A stretch of 64,000 nt of DNA from Typha latifolia (taxonomy: Eukaryota > Streptophyta > Magnoliopsida > Poales > Typhaceae), in the NCBI GenBank assembly GCA_019914945.1, contig CM034100.1:6957209-7021208 (forward strand), read 5' to 3'. Shown here in pieces: positions 46,370 through 59,699 of the stretch. The first letter of the stretch is position 1, and each line of letters starts with the position of its first letter. Below the pieces are notes generated by a model. The model did no database searches and was not told the DNA's origin. It was given only the letters and a program-made list of their open reading frames with translations. The translations under genes and the position numbers were made by a program.

Positions 46370-46881
46370 TATTAGGTTTTTAGTATTAGCAAATGTGTAT
46401 AAAATAATCTAAGTGCTTTTATACAAGTTAATGAGCATATCTATAAGTTTTGAAAAGATTTAGACTAGGATTTGGCATTATCTTATTAACCTATATAAGA
46501 GTTGGAATGCTCTAATCTTAAGAAAGTTGGTGATTACTTTTGAAAAGAAATTCTTAGAGTTACAACATTCTTGCATCAATAAGGTCCGTCTTTTCTTCAA
46601 CGCACTAAGCTTTCGTCTTAAAGGTCATCTAGACTAAGGATCAATCATGAGAAGCGGTGAATCACGAGTTCTAGAGAGTAAGACTGAGTGAAACAAAGTT
46701 TAGTGATTAGTTTTGATCCGAGTTTGGATTGGTGGTTTTTTTTCGTTTGAATTTTTCTTCATAAAAATCTTAATGTTCATCTTTGCTTTACTCTTTAATA
46801 TTTATCTCGCATATTTACTTAAGCAAAGGATTGGAATCATTGCCTAGAGTTTAGATACATATGCATGTCTAAGTTTTTTCA
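46370..46881 (+). repeat. 5' LTR of the gag-only Copia (512 bp)
   Basis: It aligns with the 3' LTR but lacks two stretches present there: about 140 bp around 56760-56900 and part of a GGGCTACTGAGA-type repeat near 57060-57110. The first base pair TG has become TA. Confidence 0.85.
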
Positions 46882-46883
46882 AT

Positions 46884-46895
46884 TGGTATCAGAGT
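46884..46895 (+). other. Copia primer-binding site
   Basis: TGGTATCAGAGT begins two bases past the 5' LTR end, matching the initiator-methionine tRNA complement. Confidence 0.85.
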
Positions 46896-47083
46896 ATGCT
46901 CTCTTACTTTAGAGAGAGATCCGCTAGGCATGAATTTTTGTAAAGATAGACAATCTTCTATTAGACCTCCTATTATTGATTGATTAAACTATGAATATTA
47001 GAAAACTAGGACGAGAATCTTCATGAAGTCTATAGATGAGTGAGTTTGTCTTGCCATTCTGAATGGTTAGAGTGCACCGATGT

Positions 47084-50000
47084 TGTAACACCCGCTACCA
47101 AACATGTGCTCCTCATATAGGTTCTACCCACGTGATTACCATATGACCTGCTGGTTAATGTTTCAACACAATATACAAGCGAAAAGCTCACATTTCCACA
47201 TATAAAACAAACAAGAAGCCCATGACACCAAGGCCACAACAAGCCAAAAATACATATCCATAACAAAATAGACAAAGCCCACGTAGGAGCTACAAGCCAT
47301 TTATCTTAATTTACATGAATAAGATAAGAATTAGTATAAGAAGACTCAAGCCAGTCTTTGCTAGATTCGCCACGAACTCTGGCTCATCCATTAATCTAAA
47401 AATATTTCCACTAGAAGGTGGTGAACATAAAGCCTAGCAAGTTTCTACTTCTATAGTCCAAAAGTAGTGTAATAAATGATGCAATAGTAAGTAAATATGA
47501 ATATGCGCATCATGATCAAATCAATGCATCAGTATCTCATGCGCAACATATCCATCTAATGTGCACATGTATTAGCAAACAATAACCTACCATGAAATTC
47601 ATTTAGACTATCAACCCCTCAAACTCGAGCTTACACTGAGCTCCGCCCAAAGACCATGTCAACACCTTACCATATAATGTGCATTATCTCATACTACTAA
47701 GTCTATAATATAGGCTCATGAAGAGCTACGCCCATAGGCCACATCAATCCTCACACCCCACCACATACATACCATAAGGGATGGTAAACCCTAGCGATAG
47801 AATTGCCAACCCATCACCCAGTGAACAGCATGACCGATTATCTACCACCGCAGACTAAGAACCTTAGTCATAAGCCCATCACAAATATTAGTATCGCTCA
47901 TCGATACTACCATCTAAGTCCTCGGCTCTACATCATCGCACCCTCGTGTGAAAATTATGAGCTATCACTCATGGACGCCCTCACCCTGCCTAATCAGGTA
48001 CCGCTAGGTTTATGTCGTCCTATCCTTCTCTCTCTCTATCTTAAATATCCTAAAGGGTATGACTCTCGTCGACCAATAGTAAATCGCCCATCGCCCGACG
48101 AAATGACTGTCTGATTGTCTCTGATCAACAAACTAAGACCTGCCCTAATATATATAAGTATAAGAATATCCTCCGCCCCTAACCCTAGCTAGGGGGTGTC
48201 TGGTACTGTCGAGACGCAATAGTCACCCCCTTTATAGTCCTGCACGTGTGCAAGTGACATGATATTATTCAACACAGCAAGCATAATGTAACACCCATCA
48301 TTATCATGTTTGCATGCTATCACATAATTATACCTAATAAATATGCGTAGACATTAAGATATATGAAATCTTATGGAACTGCAAAATATAATTACCATGC
48401 ATGACGTGCAATAATAACGGCAAAGAAAACGTATGCACATGCATGATATGAATGTGATGATTTCATAAGGTACGATATTTCATTCTCTACACTAGTCCTA
48501 GATCATAGAAGTTTTATTTGCCTGAACCACTTTCCCGATACTAGCTGCCACTGCGTCATGGGATCATCCTCATAGGGTACGAAGCCCACCTCGATAAAGA
48601 AAGTAATAAATAAAGATCATGAGAATAGTATTTCTATTACTAATTAGTTAAATAATCTTATTGACGTGCACTATAAGCTTAGGTAGGTCCATCTCGTAAT
48701 TCGTACATTTATTAATCAGGTAGAGCTATGCCAGCTCTACCAAGACCTAATGCGTTATTCAGCGTAATAAAAATATTCTCCTCAAATTATCGCCCAAATC
48801 ACTATTACCAACATTTACGGAAGATCGCATAGACAATATTTAATTAATAAGCTTCATCAAAAAAAGTGCAACTTGCTTAATATCATTTTCCTACATTTAT
48901 CTATATTAATTCTCCACTATGAGTAATTAATACAGATACACCCGGACCACCGACTCCTTTGATAAACTTGAATTAGCCCAAAATTATAATCAGCAAAAGT
49001 TAATATTCAATTAGAGCTAGTTCCTGATATATGTTATTTGTAATGGCACTCTCACGCCATGGTCAAGCTAAATAAGATTAATTATAAAACAATTAATGCA
49101 GCGAACACTACTATCTGTTAAAAATATCAATTAATTAAGGCTCACAATCTAATTCATTAAAATCGATTTACACCCATGATATGACTAGCAAGCGACCCTC
49201 TAAAATAATTAAATATATTTCTCATTAAAATAGATAATTAGATCAAGGATTTGAAATTATAATAAATTAGATGAATAATAATTGACATATTTAGATCAGG
49301 TCTAAAGAAAGGGGCTGGACTACAACCTACCCAAAGACCACTAACTTGATCCACTAAGATATGGACCTGAAGCCCACACTATCCACCAAAGCCGCATGGG
49401 CCAAGCTATACCCACAATTTAGGGCTAGGCTGCTTGCAGCCCCATACCCACCACACACTTGGGCTGGGCTACAGGCAGCCCAACCCACCCCAAGCTTGGG
49501 CTGGGTTGTACCCAACCCAGCCTAGAACATGGGTTGGGCTATGCCTAGCCTAGCCCGACACACAAGCTGGGCCACACCTAGCCCAGCCCAACACTCGGGC
49601 AAGGTGCAAGCCCGACACTCAAGCTAGGTTGGACCTAGCCCGACTCGACACTTGGGTTGGGCTGCACCTAGCTCGAGAATGACCCTGCATTCGGGTTGGG
49701 CTCCACCCAGCCCGAGCCCGTCCACCCTCCTCCCCCTTTCCTCGATTCAGATTAGCTCGAGCATGACCCTACATTCGGGTTGGGCTCCACCTAGCCCGAC
49801 CCAACAAGCACCACTGTCGGCAGCCAAGCCGGTACTCTGGCCAACTCACCGTCGGATAAGGAAGGCACCATGGTGCCAATCGGCTGGCGGAGGAGGCGAC
49901 AGCTGCCAATAAGGCAAGCAAAAGCCCCATGGTGGGGAAGGGAAGCTGCCGATAGTCCTGACCACCGACAACCTCGCCCAACCTTGCCGGCACCCTCCCC

Positions 50001-50515
50001 TCAGCTACCAGATGCTAGCTTAGGGGGAGCCTAGCTGCTAGAGGCTGCTAACAGTGAGGACCATCCTCGCCAAGGCCGCCGACCAAAGCGAGGGGCCGCT
50101 CGGCGATTCTGATTGTGAGAGCTTCAAAGGATGCCACCGAGGGCATCCTCGCAAAGAGGGGAGCTCGTCGGACCGGTGTAGCAAGGCAGGAAGCTGCCAG
50201 CCAGTCAGATCACGATGAGATCAAGAGAGAAAAGCTCGAAGGAGAATAACTCAAATGCTAACACATTTTTAAGTTAAATTTACCTGACGAGAAAGGCAGC
50301 TCTGGCGCTTCGATCCATGGGGTCGATGGTGCCAGTAGCGCTCTAGTGTGGCGGGAAGGAGATGGGGGGAAGTGAGCTGCCGAGGAGAAGAAGGAAGAAA
50401 GAAAAAGAAAGATGGAAAGAAGAGAAGAAGGAAAAGAAAGAGGGAAGGAAAAGGGAAAGGGGCGCACATGTTGAGCACGTGTGTTGGTGAATGATAAGTT
50501 AGTTAAAAAAACCTC
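47084..50515 (-). repeat. Lone Gypsy-type LTR within the Copia gag
   Basis: It starts (plus) TGTAACACCCGCTACC at 47084 and splits gag between SAPM and PPDFWDKSDFE. The right edge is approximate because no clean terminal repeat was found. Its minus-strand sequence matches the lone LTR at 30289-32470 (for example GGTGCGATGATGTAGAGCCG and CTAGCGGTACCTG). A degenerate GGGTTGGGCT/AGCCCAACCC minisatellite fills about 49310-49810. No internal domain is present. Confidence 0.7.
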
Positions 50516-52057
50516 CTGATTTTTGGGATAAGTCCGATTTTGAAAGGTTGGATGGAATAGCAAATTCATTAATGCTATTTTCTCTTGTTTCTCTTTGGAT
50601 AATTCTAAAGAATTTCTACATGTGACATTGCTAGAGATGCATGGACGATCTTAGAAACTATACATGAAGGAACTATGGCCATAGAGCTTTTGAAGCATCG
50701 AGGTTTGACAATTAATTTTGAAACTCTCCATATGGAGGAGAATGAGACTTTTGATGATTTCTATGTAAAACTTAGTGACATAGTCAATTCTAGTTTTAAC
50801 CTAGGTAAAAAAAATTCTAAACATAGATTTGTACGTAAGATCCTTAGGTCTCTCCTAGAAAGGTTTCAAGCTAAAGTCATTGCAATTAAGGAAAGTAAGG
50901 ATATCGATACAATGAAGGTTCAATAATTGGTAGGTAATCTACAAACTTTTGAGTCCACTCTTTCTAAACTTAGAAAGTCTGAAGGTATGACCTTAACCAC
51001 TATCAAAGAAGATTTAGACGAGTTGGATGATGACAGTGAAATAGATGCTGAGAAGATGACTACATTTGTCAAAAAGTTTACTAAATTCTTTAAGAAGTCA
51101 ACTAAGTTCAATGATGAGAAGCTTGTAAAATTTAAAAATTTTAAGAAAAAGAAGAATCTTGCTAGTTCAAATGTTAGGGTGGGTAACAATAATTTCAAAT
51201 AGAAAACCAAAAATAATGACAATAAAATTCATTGCTATGAATGTTTTGGTTTTGGTATATTGCATAATGTTCTAATCAGCTCAATAGAAAGGGTAAGGCT
51301 ATGAAGATCACTTAGGATGACTTGGACAAGTTAGATGATGATTCCGAGAAAGTCTAAGAGAACTATATCGCCTTCATCGCCTCTCTCTCTCTCATATTGA
51401 CTCTTACCACCGGAAGGAGAAGAAGAATTTGAGATACAAAAAGCATATAATGAGTTGTACCTAGAGTCGTTTAATCTGAAGAAAAGCAATCTAAGACTAT
51501 TTCAAAAACTTATGGTAATTAAACTTGAAAGAAAATAATTTGAGGAGAAAAACAAAGTGTAACTTCAACGTGTCAAAATCCTAATAAAACAACTCGATAA
51601 AGCTAAAAATAAGATAAAGACTGTAGAGATTGAACTAGGGCGATTGTTGAAAGAGGTAACATTTCTAAAAGGGAAGAACAAATTGGATTAGATTTTAAAA
51701 GCTCAAATTTTTGGAAAGATAGGTATGAACTTGAATACAGAAGTAATTCAATTAATAATAAGGCTATCTTTGTTTCTACAAGTATTCAAAAGGGAAAAAA
51801 AACTTGAAACCAACATTTTTATTTCAAAGATAACTTGGACGAACTTTACAAAGTCAAAATTAAACCAACAACGTGGTGAAACTTCAAAGGCAAAAAAGGT
51901 AAACGCAAGACACACTCCTAAAAAAAAGGTAAGTAGAAAAAGATTTATACCCACATGTTATCATTGTGACATTAAAGGATATATTTGGCCACATTGTAAA
52001 GTTTTGCAAAAACCTAAACATGTTTTCTATTATGGGATGAAAACTAGACAAGTTTAG
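50516..52057 (+). pseudogene. Copia gag (UBN2 type) remnant
   Basis: After PPDFWDKSDFERLDG the frames read ANSLMLFSLVSLDNSKEF, ARDAWTILETIHEGT, LLKHRGLTINFETLHMEENE followed by TFDDFYVKLSDIVNSSFNLG, and LSKLRKSEGMTLTTIKEDLD. This is the gag of SIRE-like plant Copia elements. A knuckle CYECFGFGILHNV has lost its His/Cys pattern, and a second one (CYHCDIKGYIWPHC) lies near 51960. Single stops interrupt otherwise long frames (50675-50926, 50927-51202, 51725-52057), so decay is modest. The N-terminal piece lies left of the inserted LTR at about 46930-47083. Confidence 0.85.
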
Positions 52058-53398
52058 GTTAGGAAAGAGGATATCTTGGCACCCTTTAAGGATGATGTTA
52101 TTGAGTTATCTGTTAGTGGATATGCTAGCTTGATGAAGTTTGATTGCTTATTTATAGTCCTTAGCTATATGCATTGTGTATATCTGATTTTAGTAGTTTA
52201 GGATATGTGATGTTGATTTTTTTTGGGGGTTTTAGGTTTGAGTTGTTTGTCTTTTGGTTGGTTTGCAAACTTTTGGTTTATTTTTGTTCTAGTCTACATA
52301 TAAGTTTTCCTTTAAAGTTTAGAGATTTTATAAAAAAAAATTGGTGCACTTCTAGATTCAAAATATTTTCTTTATATATATATATATACACATATGACAT
52401 TCATTTGACCATAAGTGATTATAGTCAACTTTGTCATCTTGAAGTATATTGTGTCATTTCTAATTTATTCACCCTCTTAACTTCTGTAATAATTAAATTT
52501 AATATCTTTATGATATGTGTATATTCTTGAGTGAGCATTATTTCACAAAATATTTTCTTTGATAGTGAACTATTAATTGTGATTTGCACAGTTTAACCTC
52601 ATACTTAGTCAAAAGTATTATATTTAAAAAAGATTAATAAAAAGAGCTACAATGAGTTAGAGTAAAAGCTGTCTTGTTTAGAGTCCTGTTTGACTCGGTA
52701 CTTTACTTGAAAAATTGAAATAACATATTTATACATTGTTCATGAATTGATTGACATACTTATGTTATGAATTTAGAAGTGCATCTCCAAAATATATTTA
52801 GAATTTTTTGAAAGAAAAATTTATGAAAAAAATTTTAAAAAAAAATTCTAAATTTTTTTAGGATCAAACTTTCGATTCCTTCACTTTTTCGCAAGGTATG
52901 ATTTTTTGTTTATTTTCTTCACATTAAAGTTTCAATTTTATGATCTTTTAAGAGATTGAAAGTAGTAGAATCATAATTGCGACGTGGTTTCTTGATCTCA
53001 TTTGGTTTTTCTTGAACCATAACGTTCCTCTAACACTCGGGTAGCCTTTGTCAATTTGAGCCAAAACGGGGGATAGTCAAGTTGTCTAGGGTTTTAGGAG
53101 TTTAGAGGGAGAGTTTTCATTTGCTTTCTATGCATTTTTTTTAACTCTACTAGTTCTTGATATTATTTTAATTGTGTGTGATTTGCTTAGATGCTAATTA
53201 AAGTTTAGCTCATATGTGTTTATTGTTTACTATTTGTATGATCTTACTCCATATTACTTTCTATGATCACTTGACTTCATATTACTTTCTATGTTACTTT
53301 TGCAAGCTTGCGGTGTTACATCTGTCAAACCTGTGTTGAATGCTCATTCAAGATCCTTTGTAATTTTTGTAAAATTAGATATTTTGTCACAAATTGCC
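52058..53398 (+). other. Non-coding internal tail of the gag-only Copia
   Basis: Where pol should be there is T-rich, low-complexity sequence without protease, integrase or reverse-transcriptase motifs. It includes AAAACGGGGGATAG near 53063, similar to an upstream purine tract. The ORF at 52174-52530 is Phe/Leu-rich by composition and not recognised. Confidence 0.6.
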
Positions 53399-53532
53399 AA
53401 AAGGGGAGATTGTTAGGTTTTTAGTGTTAGCAATTGTGTATAAAATAATTTAAGTAGTTTTATACATGTTAATGAGCATATCTACAAGTTTGATAAGATT
53501 TAGACTGAAATTTTTTAAATTTACAAGAAGAT

Positions 53533-56500
53533 ATGTAACGCCCCCGCCCGGCACGGGCATGTGCACGCCCACGCGCCCACACGGCACACGCGGCGCACGC
53601 GACAAGTCGGGCGGGGCCCATCACGCATAGATACTCTCTTGTGCACATATAATCATGACATCATCAAATAAAACATCCTAACCTATCCATGATCACATAA
53701 TCTATCACCAAATAAATCATACTATTAACCAAATAAATTTGTTAACATATGAATATCCCAGTCCACAATAATATATATTAAACTACTACATAACCTGGTA
53801 GGACCCACACAGGCTACAACAAACCATCAAGATATAACTAAAATGACTAATACAAGAGTACACTATGATTCGACCTATATTATACAATTCATCGTCTAAT
53901 ACAAAAGAGTACAAATATCAAATACTAGTACAACTCAATTCCTATATAAACTATCATCTATACCGTCTCGCATCTATAGCACACATTATCATCGCTCTAA
54001 AATATCTTCTCAAGATATCTCAAGTCGCTATCACGTACCGCATATCTGAGGGGTTAGAAAAAAAATAAATAGAGTCATGAGCAAAAGGCTCAGTGAATAA
54101 ACCTTACCCCGAATCAATGATGTCAAATAGAGAGTAAATCATATACTGAATAATATGAATCAGAAATAGCATCATGTCATGAATGAGTATATGAATGTTC
54201 CTCAATAATATATAAATAAAAAAAAGATACCATGTCATGTCATAACTAATAAAATATATAATCCTCGATAATATATAAATAAATCTCCATGTCATACCAT
54301 CATCATAACTACCTCTCAAATATAACACATATGATGGATGCCGATCAAGATCATACTATGATATCAAATGCAACCACTTATGATGCATATTGACCATTCG
54401 ATAATCAGATATAATAGATGATAATGAAATCATATGCATTTCTCAACATCACGATCATCACCGACATCTCGGTATAATATCATCATACGAGACCACTGTG
54501 CACAGTCAACACCCGGTACCCAGTCTCAACATCATGTCTGAAGACTTAGAGCATACTTCGTGACCCGCAAAAGTATCTCAAATATAATCATACCCGCCAC
54601 CTGCTAGGGTATCAACATCCATCTAGACTGGGCACCCACATAGTTGATAGAAACCTCTTGAGGATAACTCACCACATATGACCTAGCAAACGGCATGTGT
54701 CCAATTGTATGTGCGCACATACTCAACTGACCTCGGACATGGGCCACAAGATATCGCATATCAGCGACCATAATCATCACTCCAGGCACCCCTAACCCTG
54801 GCGCCTACTCGGATATCCCCACGCTTTCTATCAACTATTCTATCAATCACATTTCATGCTTTCGTTCTAAATGCCAGATCACATGCATATATCCAGTACG
54901 ATAACGAGTCAATGCATAATAAGAATTTAGGTGGAACAGGAATCAAGAGAAAAATAATGCAATGTAGACTCCAACCATGTATCTAACACATGTATACTCC
55001 TACTAGTCTATCACATGCATACTCATACTAGAAAACACTCCGACACAAAGTCATAACAGTATAATCATCTCTAATCATCTCTATTTATCATCATCATACT
55101 CATATCCAAGATCAGCCTAATTCTATGCATGATAAAAATATGCTCGACTGTAAATATCTCTAGATAAAGTCATATAATCATGCTGGAGGCCAAAATATGC
55201 ATGTACATAATATATAATATAACATAATTTGAGAAAGGCGTCTAGGAGATAAGACTACTCACACTTGATCAGAAGATGCAAACCATGTATCCCTCATATC
55301 CGCCAATCAACCGAGTACCACTCATTGCTAGTAAGGTCCACGAGATTTCAAATAAGGGGTTCGGGATCTGAAAATATTTAAGTAGTATGATGTTAGCAGT
55401 TTATCTAATTAGAATTAATTCAATTAAAATATAAAGGTTTATTAGGTTTAGAATTACTTCTTTTTATTTTTTATTACATAACTAGATCTATATTATAGAT
55501 ACGATTCAAATACTATAATTATACTATTATCATAAAATGCTAATTATAGTATAAGGAGAAGAGGTTTGTTTTCTTTTATATAAAATATTTCTAAATATAT
55601 AATTATAAAATAAAATAAAAGGCTAAATAACTATAAGTATATTGTTGGTCTAATTATAATTAATTTTATAATTCATATTCTATCTTGATTAATTAGGAAC
55701 TATGCAGTCTTTACTCAATAAAATAATAAATAAATAACTAAATAAGCCTAGTATTTTATTTGTTGTAGAATAATAATATATAATAAATTAATAGAATTAC
55801 TTAAAATATATATCATAAGATTATTAGAATATAAATCTAATAATTATAATTTACAAATCTATCTATTAAACTACTAGACATACAAGTAAATAAATAAATA
55901 AATATTGGTATTACCCATATTTATACATAATAGTTTATAACCTAATTAATCATTAATTAATTATAATCAACAATAATCATATTGATGAATATGTATTATT
56001 TTCCAATAATTAATGTCTAAATCTATTTGTATTAATTAAGAAAGAAATATCTAAATAAATAAATAATAAAAATAAGGATTATTACACTAGTGTTGGGCTT
56101 GGTCCAGCACTGGCCTACTACAGTGCTAGGTCGAGCCTAGCACTGTTGCAAAAAACAAAGAAGAGAATAAGCAGCTAAGGAAGAAGACGAAGGGAAGGAG
56201 AAAGAAGAAAGAAGAAGAAGAAGAAGAGAAGAGAAGAGAAGAGAAGAGAAGAGAAGAAGAGAAGAAAGAGAGGAGGGGAGGGAAGTGCGGACTCGGGTCG
56301 GCGGGGAGGGCACCGACCGCTGCTGGCCAGCAGCGGCCGACCTCTCGCTAGCGACTCAGTTCCGACGAGCCCGAGCTCGGGTGTGAGTGAGAGAGAGGGA
56401 GAGAGAGAGAGAGGGAAAGGGGTCACCGTCGCTCGCAGAGGTGGCGGCAATGGTTTCCAAGGACGGCGGCGACGGCGATAATAGTGGAAGAGAGAGAGAG

Positions 56501-56755
56501 AAAGAGAGGAGAGAGAGAGAGAGAGAGAACTATAAAGGGGAAGAGAGAGGCGGTGGGGATGTCGGCGTTGCGGCTGCGGCGCCGGCGAGCCCACCGGAGC
56601 TAGCTGGCTCGACCTGGTTGGCTGAGCCAGTGGCTGGGAGTGCGTGGCACCCCCAGCCCGCGCCAGCAGCCATGGCACGAGGCTGGCCACGATGTGGCCG
56701 GCCACGTCGTGCCATGCAAAATTCTTTTTTTTTTGGGGGGGATTGAGTTGTTACA
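53533..56755 (-). repeat. Lone Gypsy-type LTR, 3223 bp, exact target duplication
   Basis: The ends are TGTAACGCCCCC and GAGTTGTTACA, with TGTAAC/GTTACA inverted tips, flanked by AGATA at 53528-53532 and 56756-56760. There is no primer-binding site, gag or pol inside, so this is a lone LTR left by LTR-LTR recombination or a very short non-autonomous unit. Its right third is GA-rich and GC-rich, and the minus strand matches the fragment at 34485-37070. GA-purine tracts (about 56210-56290 and 56390-56540) yield spurious Arg-Glu ORFs. Confidence 0.9.
56216..56280. repeat. GAGAA-type purine minisatellite
   Basis: Repeats of AGAAG and AGAGA pentamers in the lone LTR, followed by (GA)n at 56390-56412 and 56500-56528. 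Confidence 0.8.
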
Positions 56756-58024
56756 AGATAAGTCACTACGTTCGAACGTGGACTTAGGCGTTCACACATA
56801 CAGAGTTAGTGTTTTGGATGTTCGAACGCATCAATGTAATATGCAATTTTTGGAGTTATGTGAGTTCTATTTTGACTTGGACTTGGCTGTATCTCACTAA
56901 CCTATATAAGGGTTGTGATACCCTAACCCTAAAAAAGTTGTGATTACTTTCGAAAAGAAATTCTTTGAGTTGCAATGTTCTTGCATCAATAAGATCTGTC
57001 TCTTCTTTAACGTGCCAAGCTTTCATATTAAGGGTCATCTAGATGAAAGATCAATCTCAAGGGCTACTGAGAATGGAAATCAATGTCGAGGGCTATTGAG
57101 ATTAGAGATCAACCACAGGAAACGATAAATTACAAGTTCTAGTGAGTAAGACTAAGTGAAACAATGTCATGGGGATTGATGAGTTATTCTGTAAGTCATT
57201 CTTGTAAGTGCTACAAATTGATTGATTGATTTTGATCCAAGCTTGGATTCGTGGTTTTATTCCAATTTAATTTTTTCTATGTAAAAATCTTTGTATTCAT
57301 CTTTGCTTTATTCTTTGATATTTATTCAGTATATTTATTTAAGCAAATGATTGGAATCATTGTCTAGGATTTAGATACATACGCGTGTCTACATTTTTTC
57401 AATGAAGAATTTTTCAAGAGATATTTACCTTATCTATAAGAGAATATATTTAAAATATTTAAATGAATATTTTATTTTATTCATCTTTGAATGAATATTC
57501 TACATTATCTTCAAGAGATATATAAAAGGGGTTTTAATCTAAACCTTAGAAAGTCTCTCTTGAGATCATCTTTTAGAGACTATTAATAATCACCTCCTAA
57601 CTTTGGACAGAATGTGTTGAATCACTCTCAACTCAAAATATATATATTAGATCTGTAAAAACTATGTCTCGAAAATCATTAAGACAGAATGATCAACTCT
57701 GAGGGTCACTAAGATTTGGTAACCTATAAAAGGAAATAGTGTATACCAAGGTCTAGCGAGCAATGTTATTACCGTTTGAGTAGTGAAGTTTGATGGGCGA
57801 TTTGAAAGCTTCTTGTAACTACTATAGGTTTTACTAATTAATTTTGATCCAAGTTTGGATCTGTAGTTTCTTATCAAGTTTGGATTTTTTTCCACATAAA
57901 ATTCTTTGTATTTGAGGTTGTCTTTTCATGCTTTATTATTTTACATTATATTATTGTTAGTGTGTGATAGACCCAATCTCCTAGGACATTTATTTATGAT
58001 TTTCTCAATTAGTATTAGAGTATA

Positions 58025-58596
58025 TATTACAAATTAGATCTGGACCGATTTTCTTGTAGAAAAATTATGATAAATTTATGATTGATAGCTTCGTGAGTTA
58101 GGGATCTAATGGCTATAGTTTGACTGATTCTAAGGTTGGAGTGAAAAGATGTAATCAAAATAGTGGAGAAAGGTCAAAACTGGATATGTTGGTAATTGTC
58201 TGACGTTGCGGCGATCATCAGAGGATGGAAGACGACCAAAGGTGGTGGTGGATGGTCGTAAGGCAAAGGCGTCTCATGGAGGAAGATGGTGATAAGTTTT
58301 GGAAGCTTGGAAGGGACCTATGGTTAAGATCAACTCTTACAAGGATAAAGACGGTCTAATGCCTACGATAAAATGGTAAATGCTCAAATAGAAAATAGCA
58401 AAACTCAATATTCATTCAACGATGATAATTAACCCATGATCTCTCCTATTTATTGGAGTAGATTCATAGCAGGTCGGATCCAATTTGTTCTATTGGCTTA
58501 CATATGCTTTATTTAAAATTAAAAATTAATAAGAAAATTCAATTAACTAACTCGACTTGACTCGATTGACTCAACCCACATAGTTGGATTGTATCA
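58025..58596 (-). repeat. 3' LTR of the non-autonomous element
   Basis: It aligns with 59979-60546 throughout (for example GGAGTGAAAAGAT, CAAAATAGTGGAGAAAGG, CTCAAATAGAAAATAGC). Confidence 0.9.
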
Positions 58597-59699
58597 ATAT
58601 GTCATGCTTCCGACACGTTGTCCTCAATGTGACTAGTAACAATCCTTGGCCTGGCTCATGTTGCACTCAGGCTTCATGCAAGTTTGACTTAGTCAGCTGA
58701 TGTGGGCTTGCCGAATCGCTCCACCAATCGTCCTCGAGTCCTAGGTCATTCTCATGGATTTCCAACTAGTTCATCCGAGGTGGTCGAGCCAGTTTGCAAA
58801 AATTTAGCATGCCTTTAGATACATGTAATTCATCTTGTTCACCCAATAGCCCAAACCCCAACCCTAGGGCTGAAAATGTTTTTCGATCTAAGGGTGCCGC
58901 TATAGGCTTCATTATGTGCACTAGCAATGTCTAGGTTGGGTTGCTAGTATCTGGTAGTCAGTGTCCGACAGATCCTTGTGGCCCCACTGTAGTGGAGTTG
59001 CGGCAGTGGCGAGGTCAGCAGAAACCACCCCGATGTGGCTTGGCTCAGGTGATATTGTCGCAAACTTGACAGTTTGGTTCGACCACACGACGATCTTCAG
59101 CAGGAGCGATGGCCACCATTGGATGGCAGTTGGGCTGGGAAAGCCAGCCGTGTCCACTAATGGTCATGGAAAGGCTAGAACTGCGACCATGAGTCGCAGT
59201 TTTGCTACAGTGAGAATGGCCATCAACGGCAACCTTCCAACTGGTGCTAGCATGAACGGTGGCCATAGTTTGGGTGCAGGAGGCCCAAGGAAGGTGATGA
59301 TGGTGTTGGCTTGGATAGAGAGGGCCTAGATTGCTGTTGATTTCAGCCATAGTTCTCCACCGCTACTAGGGAGGACAACATTGGGGCCGTCGCTGGGGGT
59401 ATCTCCAACGTTGCATCGGTGACGAGAAAGGTTTCCAAAGATGGCAGAAGTTCCACCGTGATCGGAGGTGGTCGTTTCATCACAATTTGGACTAGCTCTT
59501 CCATTCCTTCACGATTAAGTTTGTCTCGCCGTGGCCAGCAGCATTGGTAGTGCAAGGGGCGCTTTAGAGGTGGGAAAGACTCCACTACGGTTGGAGGAGG
59601 GGTTCTAGCCGTAGTTTCGGAGGCTCTACTCCCTCTCTCACGGGTTGAGGATAATGGCTAAGATGGTGGTAATTCTAAGCCATCCAGCAGCAATGGCGA

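Larger units (their letters stand above)
46370..57401 (+). mobile_element. Gag-only Ty1/Copia element with two nested LTRs
   Basis: The 5' LTR (46370-46881) and split 3' LTR (53411-53532 plus 56761-57401) share TATTAGGTTTTTAG/TGTTAGGTTTTTAG starts and TTTTTTCA ends. An exact 5-bp duplication ATGAA lies at 46365-46369 and 57402-57406. The primer-binding site TTGGTATCAGAG is at 46884-46895 and the polypurine tract AAAAGGGGAGA at 53399-53409. After removing the insertions, the internal region is only about 3.1 kb and shows gag but no protease, integrase, reverse transcriptase or RNase H, so it is non-autonomous. Confidence 0.9.
53411..57401 (+). repeat. 3' LTR of the gag-only Copia, split
   Basis: LTR sequence is 53411-53532 and 56761-57401, with one copy of AGATA counted as host. 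It is longer than the 5' LTR (about 763 versus 512 bp). It contains GTTCGAACG motifs at about 56770 and 56820. Confidence 0.85.
45878..58003 (+). repeat. Old Copia LTR, split by the 46370-57401 Copia
   Basis: Segments about 45878-46369 and 57402-58003 join across the insertion through the ATGAA duplication. The right part resembles the 3' half of the inserted element's LTR (TTTTGATCCAAGTTTGGATC, TTCTTTGTATTTGAGGTTG) and ends TTTTCTCA followed by ATTAGTATTAGAG, a mutated primer-binding site. The left boundary is uncertain. Confidence 0.55.

Noticed and set aside
56175..56799. 176-codon minus ORF and 119-codon plus ORF
   Set aside because: They lie in the GC-rich and purine-tract zone of a lone LTR; composition explains their length and no family resemblance was seen.
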